In this document: positions 43,945-50,846 of the stretch, piece by piece
Layout: each line of letters begins with the position of its first letter
Numbering within the stretch: the stretch's first letter is position 1
Assembly: GCA_902727985.1 (NCBI GenBank)
Contig: CACVAY010000127.1
Coordinates: forward strand, 7,795-68,675
Length of the DNA stretch: 60,881 nucleotides
Direction: 5' to 3'
DNA from: an uncultured Thiotrichaceae bacterium
GTDB taxonomy: Bacteria; Pseudomonadota; Gammaproteobacteria; Thiotrichales; Thiotrichaceae
Position numbers and translations under genes: made by a program
The notes under the pieces: generated by a model
What the model was told of the DNA's origin: nothing
The model's input: only the letters and a program-made list of their open reading frames with translations
Database searches by the model: none

Positions 43945-44936
43945 TGTTACGCTTTGCTTGTTTAAGCCTCTTGTTATTACTCTCTGCCTGCGGACAACAA
44001 ACGACCATTGCCAAACTATCGGGCGTAACGATGGGCACAACATGGAGCGTGCAAATTGCTGATCCCGCATTTGAAGACAGCAAGCGCCTTGAAGAAAAAA
44101 TCAAAGAAAGACTCATTGTAATCAACAATGAATTTTCGACCTATCAAAGTGATTCTACAATTTCACTATTTAATCAGCATCATTCAACAGCCCCTTTTAA
44201 AGTCAGCCCTGAATTCTTTGATGTCGCTCAAACGGCAAATGACATCAGCAAACTTACCAATGGCGCTTTTGACCCTACATTGGCTCCGCTAATCAAACTA
44301 TGGGGCTTTGGCAAGGATGTGAGAACAGACTTACCGGATGAAAAAAGCATCGCCACCGTAAAGTCCCTCATTGGCTATCAACAACTCATTCTTGACCCAA
44401 TAAACCAAACCCTTCAGAAAAGCTACCCTGAACTGAGCATTGATTATTCTGCCATTGCTAAAGGCTATGCTGTTGATCAAATTTCTAATTTATTGTTACA
44501 AGAGAATCTGCAGAATCATCTCGTTGAAATTGGTGGAGAGCTTAAGGCCAATGGCAACAAGCCTGCAAACAAACCTTGGACGATTGCTATCGCCAAGCCT
44601 GTTCCAGGAAAACCGATGGCTATGCAAAGACTCACCCTCAATAATGAAGGCATTGCCACCTCTGGCAACTACAACAACTTCTTTTTCCGTGAAGGCAAAC
44701 GTTACAGCCACACGCTCGACCCAAACACTGCCCGTCCTGTTACTCACGCCTTAGCTTCCGCGACTGTTCGTCACCCATCTACCATGATTGCAGACGCTCT
44801 AGCAACCGCATCAATGGTTATGGGGACAGAAAAGGGTATTCGCTTTGCCAATGAGCACGAACTAGCGATGTTTATGGTTAATGAGGAAGAAAGCACCTTT
44901 AAAGCATACCCATCGAAAAAGTTCTCGGATGAATGA
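43944..44936 (+). CDS. apbE: FAD:protein FMN transferase (ApbE lipoprotein)
   Basis: ApbE attaches FMN to threonines of periplasm-facing flavoproteins such as the NqrB, NqrC and RnfG subunits. The 330-residue product begins with a lipoprotein signal (lipobox LSAC, C16). It has GVTMGTTWSVQ, the FAD-binding stretch SIDYSAIAKGYAVDQI and the Mg-binding aspartate region HPSTMIADALATASMV. The gene overlaps yigZ by 1 nt and the following DOMON-like gene by 8 nt. Its flavoprotein clients are not in the window. Confidence 0.93.
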   Translation: MLRFACLSLLLLLSACGQQTTIAKLSGVTMGTTWSVQIADPAFEDSKRLEEKIKERLIVINNEFSTYQSDSTISLFNQHHSTAPFKVSPEFFDVAQTANDISKLTNGAFDPTLAPLIKLWGFGKDVRTDLPDEKSIATVKSLIGYQQLILDPINQTLQKSYPELSIDYSAIAKGYAVDQISNLLLQENLQNHLVEIGGELKANGNKPANKPWTIAIAKPVPGKPMAMQRLTLNNEGIATSGNYNNFFFREGKRYSHTLDPNTARPVTHALASATVRHPSTMIADALATASMVMGTEKGIRFANEHELAMFMVNEEESTFKAYPSKKFSDE

Positions 44937-45480
44937 AACCAACAAGCACGTTTTACAAAGCGGTCAAATCAAATTGGACTGGTTTGGAGCAAGCTGCCCA
45001 GAGAACCATTTTGTACTCTCAGATTCTGGCACGGACTTCTGCTTTGAGACCGAAGTAAAAATAGCACCGCCATCGACGTTTCCTGCCAAGCCAGGCGAAT
45101 ACTTTGAGGGTCTGTGGGAATATGATGTCGCTGAATTATTCATTGCTGCTGATAATAGCGATTATTATATTGAGATCAACCTCGCCCCAAATAGTGCCTG
45201 GTGGATGATGGCATTTTCAGCACCTCGTCAACGTTTTACTAACTTCCGCATTGACCATCACGATATTAAAACCGAATACTTACTCGGTATTAAGCACTGG
45301 AAATCCTCACTGTGTATACCACATGGACTATTGCAAAATATTTTACAAACAGACACCATGCGTTTCAACGTAAGCTACATTCTGGGCACACCTAAACAGT
45401 ATCTCAGTTATTGTAATCTACTAAACGCTGAACCAAATTTCCATATTCCAACGCAATTCAAAAACTTGAACCGCTACTAA
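44929..45480 (+). CDS. DOMON-like / CBM9-like domain protein
   Basis: This 183-residue single-domain protein has a beta-sandwich pattern resembling DOMON-like or carbohydrate-binding family 9 domains (EGLWEYDVAELFI, YYIEINLAPNSAWWMM). A longer frame from 44881 would overlap apbE much more and lacks conservation, so the ATG at 44929 is preferred (8-nt overlap). There is no signal peptide, heme motif or catalytic residue. Proteins of this kind may bind sugar or heme, but nothing here decides between them. It is co-transcribed with apbE and the HIT gene (13 nt downstream). Confidence 0.65.
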   Translation: MNETNKHVLQSGQIKLDWFGASCPENHFVLSDSGTDFCFETEVKIAPPSTFPAKPGEYFEGLWEYDVAELFIAADNSDYYIEINLAPNSAWWMMAFSAPRQRFTNFRIDHHDIKTEYLLGIKHWKSSLCIPHGLLQNILQTDTMRFNVSYILGTPKQYLSYCNLLNAEPNFHIPTQFKNLNRY

Positions 45481-45493
45481 CCCTATCCAAGTC

Positions 45494-45913
45494 ATGACTA
45501 AACCTCTTTTTGATCCAAATAACCCTTGCCTATTCTGCCACCCAAAAGACAATGAGATCATTGCTGAAAATGATCATGCGCTGATGATCACCGACACTTT
45601 CCCAGTCAGCAATGGCCATTGCCTCATTATTCCCAGGCGCCATATCGCAACATATTTTGAGGCTACAGCGGAGGAAAATGCTGCATTTTTTGAATTAATT
45701 CAGAAAGCTAAATCATGGGTTGAGGCACAAGGGTTCCAACCAGACGGTTACAATATTGGTAACAACAACGGTATTGCAGCCGGACAAAGTGTTTTTCACT
45801 TACATATCCACATCATTCCTCGCTACATCGGTGATGTAGAAAATCCTAAGGGCGGTGTTCGTCAAGTGATCCCGAAGAAGGCTGCGTACAATACACAAAA
45901 TAGACCTGCATAA
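45494..45913 (+). CDS. HIT family nucleotide-binding protein
   Basis: This 139-residue histidine triad protein, a nucleotide hydrolase or transferase, has the motif HLHIHIIPR (residues about 110-118). The N-terminal cysteine pair CLFCHPKDNEII suggests a zinc-binding HIT of the Hint/FHIT-like group. The LIIPRRHIATYFEATAEE helix and the NIGNNNGIAAGQSVFH block are standard. It is the last gene of the yigZ-apbE-DOMON-HIT string before a hairpin-rich convergent spacer. Confidence 0.88.
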   Translation: MTKPLFDPNNPCLFCHPKDNEIIAENDHALMITDTFPVSNGHCLIIPRRHIATYFEATAEENAAFFELIQKAKSWVEAQGFQPDGYNIGNNNGIAAGQSVFHLHIHIIPRYIGDVENPKGGVRQVIPKKAAYNTQNRPA

Positions 45914-45927
45914 ACTGTAGGCAAAAA

Positions 45928-46002
45928 ATAGCCCACAAAGGGGGTAAGTGGGCTATCGAAAAATCGCAATGGTATCACCACTGCTAACCTCCTAGCGGTT
46001 AG
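45928..46002. terminator. Double hairpin in the HIT gene / pheA convergent spacer
   Basis: ATAGCCCAC (45928-45936) pairs perfectly with GTGGGCTAT (45948-45956), a 9-bp stem. A second hairpin CTAACC/GGTTAG (45984-45989 with 45997-46002) follows. T-runs are short on the plus strand; on the minus strand the first stem is followed by TTTTTTGCC, so it fits best as the end of pheA, with use in the other direction possible. Confidence 0.7.
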
Positions 46003-46150
46003 GGGATGAACAATATCTTAACTCTCTATTAATAACCGTCAAGCACAAGAAACATATGCTGATATTCTTATATATCCATATAACTAACCCAGTCATAAAC
46101 AGACTGCTCAATTTTTTTGCTCTCGGTAAAACCTGATCAGCAATCGTCGA

Positions 46151-47245
46151 TCAGGCGATTGCTTTTGGATATGAACCAAGGACACGTAAGAAATCAGCCC
46201 CTTCTTCTAATTGCTCAAGTGCTATTTTCACTTCAGGATCGTCACGATGCCCCATAATATCGAGGAAGAAAATATACTCCCAGTTACCACTTTTCGCAGG
46301 ACGTGACTCAATACGACTCATATCCAAACCATGGTCTGCCAATGGCTTGAGTAACTTAAACAAAGAACCTGGTTCATTTTTCGCAGAAACCATCAATGAC
46401 GTTTTATCATTACCACTTGGAGGCACTTGCTCCATCCCTATGATCAGGAAGCGGGTTGTGTTGTTCGCCTGATCTTCAATATTCTTTTGTAAATATTTTA
46501 AACCGAATATCCCTGCTGCTGCCACTCCTGCTATTGCTGCTGTATCCACGTTTTCACTGGCTAGACGCGCTGCCTCACCATTGCTTGATACGGGAATCAG
46601 CTTAGCGTTCGGCAAGCTCTTTTCAATCCAGTGCCGACATTGCAGCAATGATTGCTGGTGAGAATAAATGGTCTTCACAGAACGCCAATCTTCATTCATC
46701 GTCATTAGATTCTGATGAATGGGCAGCTGTACCTCTCCAGAAATAAACAAGGGTGATTCAATAAAGCGATCTAGCGTATGCGTGACAACTCCACCCGTCG
46801 AGTTTTCAACTGGAATCACACCATAATGTGCTCGGCCTGTATCAACCTCCTGAAACACCTGTGCAATTGATTCTTGTGGCAATGCTGTTACCCAAGCGCC
46901 AAAATGCTTCTGCAGCGCGGAGTGTGTAAATGTCCCCTTAGGGCCAAGGTACGCAACCTCCAAACACTCTTCTAAAGCCAAACATGAAGAGATGATCGAA
47001 CGATAAATTTTAGTAATTTGTTCTTTTCTTAATGGGCCAGGATTGTCTGCCACCATTCGCTGTAGGATCTGCGCTTCACGCTCAGGTCGATAAAAACAAA
47101 CCTCTTCCCCTTCCGGCAAAGATGCTTTTTTTGTAACGGCTACTTCCTCAGCGCAATTTGCACGCTCGGCAAGCAATTCAAGAATTTTAGAATCAACCGC
47201 ATCAATGCGGTTTCTCAAGGCTAGTAGTTTTTCAGAATCAGACAT
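46151..47245 (-). CDS. pheA: Bifunctional chorismate mutase / prephenate dehydratase
   Basis: PheA converts chorismate through prephenate to phenylpyruvate for phenylalanine synthesis. The 364-residue protein has an AroQ-type chorismate mutase domain (1-90, LRNRIDAVDSKILELLAERA), a prephenate dehydratase domain (about 95-275, YLGPKGTFTHSALQKHFG, ENSTGGVV and the catalytic NNTTRFLIIG) and a C-terminal ACT regulatory domain with ESRPAKSGNWEYIFF for phenylalanine feedback. It is 1 nt behind the thioredoxin/HEAT gene. serC and hisC, often neighbours, are absent. Confidence 0.96.
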   Translation of the reverse strand: MSDSEKLLALRNRIDAVDSKILELLAERANCAEEVAVTKKASLPEGEEVCFYRPEREAQILQRMVADNPGPLRKEQITKIYRSIISSCLALEECLEVAYLGPKGTFTHSALQKHFGAWVTALPQESIAQVFQEVDTGRAHYGVIPVENSTGGVVTHTLDRFIESPLFISGEVQLPIHQNLMTMNEDWRSVKTIYSHQQSLLQCRHWIEKSLPNAKLIPVSSNGEAARLASENVDTAAIAGVAAAGIFGLKYLQKNIEDQANNTTRFLIIGMEQVPPSGNDKTSLMVSAKNEPGSLFKLLKPLADHGLDMSRIESRPAKSGNWEYIFFLDIMGHRDDPEVKIALEQLEEGADFLRVLGSYPKAIA

Positions 47246-47246
47246 A

Positions 47247-47903
47247 TTAGTTTTTTTGAATTTCTCGGAGAATTTCTAAGCTATCAACAACAACTTCTCG
47301 CACTTCAGGATCAGTATCATTTTGACAGTTTTCTAGAGGCTCAATAGCTATTTGGCTTTCTGTGAGTCCTAGGTAGTGACAAGCATCAGCCCGTATTCTC
47401 GCATCTTTATGCTGGCTTAGCTCAGATAATTGAGGAATGTATTCCTGTAATGTCGGTGTGCCTGCAAACTCCTCAACAACCACCCCGATGCCAATTCGGG
47501 TACTAAGTACAGTTGCAGAGTCGCCTAACAACTTTATAATTGCCTGCATCTGCTCAGGTTTTTGATGTAATCGACCGAGCACTTTGTCTGCTTGGGCTTC
47601 TGACAACAGGTAATCAAATTCACCTTCAAGCTTACGCTGCTCTTTGACCCACTGCACACGCTGCAATAAGGCATCATACGTTTGCGCGCCAGTTAGTTCA
47701 TATTGACCAATCCTGATCCATGGAACAGAGCGTACCTGGTATTGTTGAATAACATCCGGCTGTTGATCAACATTATGCACAGTGAGCTGGCTGAATTCGC
47801 CATGCTTAACCAATTTACTCGCATGCTGAAGAACACTTTCACAATGTGGACAGTGTGTGCCAACGAGCAAAATAGCCTCCGGTGATGATACGTCTTCACT
47901 CAT
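47247..47903 (-). CDS. Thioredoxin-fold protein with C-terminal HEAT repeats
   Basis: This 218-residue protein joins a thioredoxin/glutaredoxin-like domain (1-75, active-site C18-P-H-C21, cis-Pro region RSVPWIRIG) to helical HEAT-like repeats (about 110-215: DARIRADACHYLGLTES, DPEVREVVVDSLEILRE). There is no signal peptide, so a cytoplasmic redox or scaffold role is likely. It overlaps bamE by 1 nt and is 1 nt before pheA. The function is unknown; similar thioredoxin-HEAT proteins exist in other gammaproteobacteria, but I recall no characterised member. Confidence 0.75.
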   Translation of the reverse strand: MSEDVSSPEAILLVGTHCPHCESVLQHASKLVKHGEFSQLTVHNVDQQPDVIQQYQVRSVPWIRIGQYELTGAQTYDALLQRVQWVKEQRKLEGEFDYLLSEAQADKVLGRLHQKPEQMQAIIKLLGDSATVLSTRIGIGVVVEEFAGTPTLQEYIPQLSELSQHKDARIRADACHYLGLTESQIAIEPLENCQNDTDPEVREVVVDSLEILREIQKN

Positions 47904-48217
47904 TATTTTTTGATATTGACCAAACGGTTGTTAGCAAAGGTGAGAATGAGATCTTTACGTTCACGCTCCTGCCCCGCTTTACTCATATAGAAAATATAAT
48001 CCCAGCGATTCTGATGAAAGTCGTCCTGTAATAAAGGCGTTCCCAACAATGTTTTTACTTCACCTTTACTCATCCCCTGCTTTAACTGGCTGATGGCTTC
48101 GGCAGCTACCGCATTACCTTGTTGAATATCAGGCTTGTAGGTGGCACATGCCGATAAGGCAAATAAAAATACAGCGGTTAGTCCAATTTTCTTTATCATA
48201 TCCATTGTCTTTTTCAT
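47903..48217 (-). CDS. bamE: Outer membrane assembly lipoprotein BamE (SmpA/OmlA)
   Basis: BamE is a lipoprotein subunit of the BAM outer-membrane beta-barrel assembly machine. The product has a signal with lipobox LSAC, then the BamE fold with QLKQGMSKGEVKTLLGTPLL and WDYIFYMSKAG. Possible starts are a GTG at 48229, ATG at 48217 and ATG at 48199. 48217 gives a reasonable basic-hydrophobic signal, but none has a strong ribosome binding site. Unusually it leads into the thioredoxin/HEAT and pheA genes; fur, recN or ratA are not adjacent. Confidence 0.88.
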   Translation of the reverse strand: MKKTMDMIKKIGLTAVFLFALSACATYKPDIQQGNAVAAEAISQLKQGMSKGEVKTLLGTPLLQDDFHQNRWDYIFYMSKAGQERERKDLILTFANNRLVNIKK

Positions 48218-48322
48218 GAATTTTGTCACTCAAGTTCCGCATTTAATCATAATTTGGGCTGCAAATGCACAATAAGCATGAAGATCTAGCATTTTTTTCT
48301 TTCGCTGACGAACTGATATATG

Positions 48323-48328
48323 TATAAT
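48323..48328 (+). promoter_or_regulatory. -10 element of the rpsU promoter
   Basis: A perfect TATAAT lies 39 nt before the rpsU ATG in the divergent spacer to bamE. The -35 region is weak. The position fits a strong ribosomal-protein promoter. Confidence 0.55.
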
Positions 48329-48366
48329 CCGCCCTCTCAGAATTTTAATGCATTGAGTTTATCTAT

Positions 48367-48582
48367 ATGCCAAGTGTAAAAGTTAAAGAAAACGAGCCAT
48401 TTGAAATTGCTCTACGTCGTTTCAAACGTGCTTGTGAAAAAGCAGGTGTTGTAGCTGAAGCTCGCGCTCGCGAATTTTACGAAAAGCCAACATCCGTTCG
48501 CAAAAGAGAACGTGCTGCTGCTGTAAAGCGCAACTACAAGCGTGTTCAACGTGAATTGAATCGCCGCGTACGTATGTACTAA
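48367..48582 (+). CDS. rpsU: 30S ribosomal protein S21
   Basis: S21 is a small basic protein of the 30S subunit, needed for initiation near the anti-Shine-Dalgarno region. The 71-residue product is nearly canonical ([35 protein letters not shown]). The codon choice and high Lys/Arg content fit. The yqeY gene follows after 5 nt; dnaG and rpoD, the usual macromolecular synthesis operon partners, are not here, and hemE follows instead. Confidence 0.98.
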   Translation: MPSVKVKENEPFEIALRRFKRACEKAGVVAEARAREFYEKPTSVRKRERAAAVKRNYKRVQRELNRRVRMY

Positions 48583-48587
48583 AGCAT

Positions 48588-49037
48588 ATGACTGCTGCTC
48601 TAAAAAATCGCATCACAGACGATATGAAGTCTGCCATGCGAGCCAAAGATAAAAATCGCCTTCAGACGATTCGCCTCATACTTGCAGCAATCAAACAGCA
48701 AGAAGTTGATACTCGCGAAGAGGTCAGCGAAGATGGAGTCTTGCTTATTCTCGATAAGCTCGTCAAACAGCGACGAGATTCTATCAAACAATTTAATGAT
48801 GCCGGACGTGAAGACCTTTCTTCTATCGAAGAAGCTGAACTCCTTATCATTCAAGAATACCTCCCTACCCCTCTTACTGAAGATGAAATCACTACCTTAA
48901 TTGATGAAGCTATTCAACAGTCTGGTGCCTCAGGCATGAAAGAAATGGGTAAAGTGATGGGGATCATCAAACCCAAAGCTCAAGGACGTGCAGATATGGG
49001 TAAGATCAGTGGACTCATCAAGAGTAAATTAAGTTAA
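48588..49037 (+). CDS. yqeY: GatB/YqeY domain protein
   Basis: This 149-residue helical protein has the YqeY fold, related to the tRNA-binding tail of the GatB amidotransferase subunit. It starts with LKNRITDDMKSAMRAKDK and contains KQRRDSIKQFNDAGRED and MGKVMGIIKPKAQGRADMG. Its exact function is unknown; tRNA-linked quality control has been suggested from the fold. It is co-transcribed with rpsU, a pairing conserved in many proteobacteria. Confidence 0.92.
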   Translation: MTAALKNRITDDMKSAMRAKDKNRLQTIRLILAAIKQQEVDTREEVSEDGVLLILDKLVKQRRDSIKQFNDAGREDLSSIEEAELLIIQEYLPTPLTEDEITTLIDEAIQQSGASGMKEMGKVMGIIKPKAQGRADMGKISGLIKSKLS

Positions 49038-49169
49038 CTTTTCATCCGCACAACGCCAATATCCATTCTCGGTAGCAATCTGCTGCTAATTTCCAGATAA
49101 ATACCCCCCTTTACTGTTCTTTAAAGTACTTTCCGTTTAAACTTGCCCGCTGATTATAAAGGCAGTTTT

Positions 49170-50228
49170 ATGAGCACATTAAAGAATGATAGATTTCTCA
49201 GGGCACTCCTTAAAGAGCCTGTAGACACGACCCCAATTTGGGTGATGCGTCAAGCTGGACGCTACCTTCCTGAATACCGAGCAAGCCGTGCCAAAGCAGG
49301 CAGCTTTATGGATCTTTGCACCAATCCTGATCTCGCCTGCGAAGTGACCATGCAGCCACTAGAACGCTATGATCTTGATGCGGCGATTCTATTTTCAGAC
49401 ATCCTTACCATTCCTGATGCTATGGGCTTGGGCCTTTACTTTGCAGAAGGCGAAGGCCCACGTTTTGAACGCCCAGTCAGATCCATGGCTGAAATTAAGA
49501 AACTCGGTGTACCTGATCCCGAACAAGAACTACGTTATGTGACGGACGCAGTAAGAACTATCCGCAAAGAATTAGATGGCAGAGTTCCTCTCATTGGCTT
49601 CTCAGGCAGCCCTTGGACACTAGCTACCTACATGGTTGAAGGCGGCTCAAGCAAAGACTTCGGCAAAGTAAAAGGAATGCTCTACAGCGATCCTAAAGCC
49701 ATGCACATGCTACTCGACAAACTTGCCGAGAGCGTCACCTCTTATCTTAATGCGCAAATCGCGGCTGGCGCCCAAGCTGTCATGATCTTTGATACATGGG
49801 GCGGGACTTTAACACAGCAGACTTATCAAGACTTCTCCCTCGCATACATGGAGAAAATCGTCTCAGGACTGACACGCGAAGCTGATGGTCGTAAAGTACC
49901 AGTGACTTTATTCACTAAGGGCGGTGCCCAATGGCTAGAAAAAATGGCTATGACAGGCTGTGACGCTTTAGGCTTAGATTGGACAATTAATCTTGATGAG
50001 GCGAAAGCTCGTGTAGGTGACCAAGTTGCTCTTCAGGGCAATATGGATCCTTGCGTATTATATTCAACACCCGAGGTGATTCGCGAAACAGTTAAAGGCA
50101 TTATTGATCGTTTCGGTGCTGATTCTGGACATGTATTCAACCTAGGCCACGGCATTCATCAGCATATTGATCCTGAAAACGTCAAAGTCCTTGTTGATGC
50201 TGTCCATGAATTCGGCCAACGCGGTTAG
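49170..50228 (+). CDS. hemE: Uroporphyrinogen III decarboxylase
   Basis: HemE removes four carboxyl groups from uroporphyrinogen III to make coproporphyrinogen III in heme synthesis. From the ATG at 49170 the protein has 352 residues, the family's usual length; an upstream TTG would add nine atypical residues. It shows the signature [17 protein letters not shown], the catalytic aspartate region [30 protein letters not shown] and FNLGHGIHQ near the end. Heme supply fits the c-type cytochromes SoxA and SoxX. It converges on the unknown 199-residue gene, and a hairpin within that gene's end may serve as its terminator. Confidence 0.97.
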   Translation: MSTLKNDRFLRALLKEPVDTTPIWVMRQAGRYLPEYRASRAKAGSFMDLCTNPDLACEVTMQPLERYDLDAAILFSDILTIPDAMGLGLYFAEGEGPRFERPVRSMAEIKKLGVPDPEQELRYVTDAVRTIRKELDGRVPLIGFSGSPWTLATYMVEGGSSKDFGKVKGMLYSDPKAMHMLLDKLAESVTSYLNAQIAAGAQAVMIFDTWGGTLTQQTYQDFSLAYMEKIVSGLTREADGRKVPVTLFTKGGAQWLEKMAMTGCDALGLDWTINLDEAKARVGDQVALQGNMDPCVLYSTPEVIRETVKGIIDRFGADSGHVFNLGHGIHQHIDPENVKVLVDAVHEFGQRG

Positions 50229-50246
50229 CCTGTTAATACAGACTCC

Positions 50247-50846
50247 TCAAGCACGAGCATTCTGCTTTAGCAATGCTCGTACTCCTTCGAGACCACACCG
50301 CTCCATCGCTCGTCCTGTAATCACACTCTGCGGCGCAAAACGACTCCCCTCCTCAAATAACACCAATTCCACTTCAAAGTCATCAACAAAGAAGCGTAGA
50401 AACGGAATCATCATCTGACGCCCATGAATCCGCGTTTTCCTCTCATGCGTTTGAAAAGGAATGTTATTGTCTTCAAGAAAGAAGATGACCTCCTCTGGAG
50501 TCGAAGGAAATAAGTGCAGCACCGCTGGTGAATATTTCCCAGCCGAACCATCCAATGCGCCCCCCACTAATACTGGTTTAAACCGCTGCAAGAATTCCAT
50601 TGCTTCCAGTGCCACCTGGCGTATCGCCTGAAGCTGCTGCTCATCCTCTTCTGTGCCCAGCAACTCCCTTCGGGATAGAATCGCGTGATAGACATCCATA
50701 TTAGAGGGCTGATTGGACTTGTCAGTGCTGACACCAAGATTCTGTGTTGCCTTTTGTTTAGCAACTAAGTAATCCCTGTAACCCTCCTCAAACAGAAGGC
50801 GGGCGGCCTCTTCAGCCACTAGAAGTCGGGTATTTTCAATAGTCAT
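50247..50846 (-). CDS. Conserved hypothetical protein, possible nucleotidyltransferase-like fold
   Basis: This 199-residue cytoplasmic protein is one I do not recognise as a named family. The N-terminal half is helical and acidic (RLLVAEEAARLLFEEGYRDYL). The second half has LVGGALDGSAGKYSPAVLHLF, then FFLEDNNIPFQ and FFVDDFEVELVLFEEG. The GG...S and E-V-E-L pattern hints at a nucleotidyltransferase fold, but the first Asp-x-Asp pair is replaced (LHLF), so activity is doubtful. It overlaps the mrcA start by 1 nt in the order mrcA-downstream, so its ATG abuts the mrcA stop region. It may be a member of the PBP1a transcript, and its role is unknown. Confidence 0.6.
   Translation of the reverse strand: MTIENTRLLVAEEAARLLFEEGYRDYLVAKQKATQNLGVSTDKSNQPSNMDVYHAILSRRELLGTEEDEQQLQAIRQVALEAMEFLQRFKPVLVGGALDGSAGKYSPAVLHLFPSTPEEVIFFLEDNNIPFQTHERKTRIHGRQMMIPFLRFFVDDFEVELVLFEEGSRFAPQSVITGRAMERCGLEGVRALLKQNARA
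50253..50280 (+). terminator. Perfect 9-bp hairpin at the 3' end of the 199-residue gene
   Basis: ACGAGCATT (50253-50261) and AATGCTCGT (50272-50280) pair perfectly around a 10-nt loop. It lies 25 nt after the hemE stop, inside the convergent coding end. No T-run follows on the plus strand, so its termination strength is uncertain. Confidence 0.45.
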
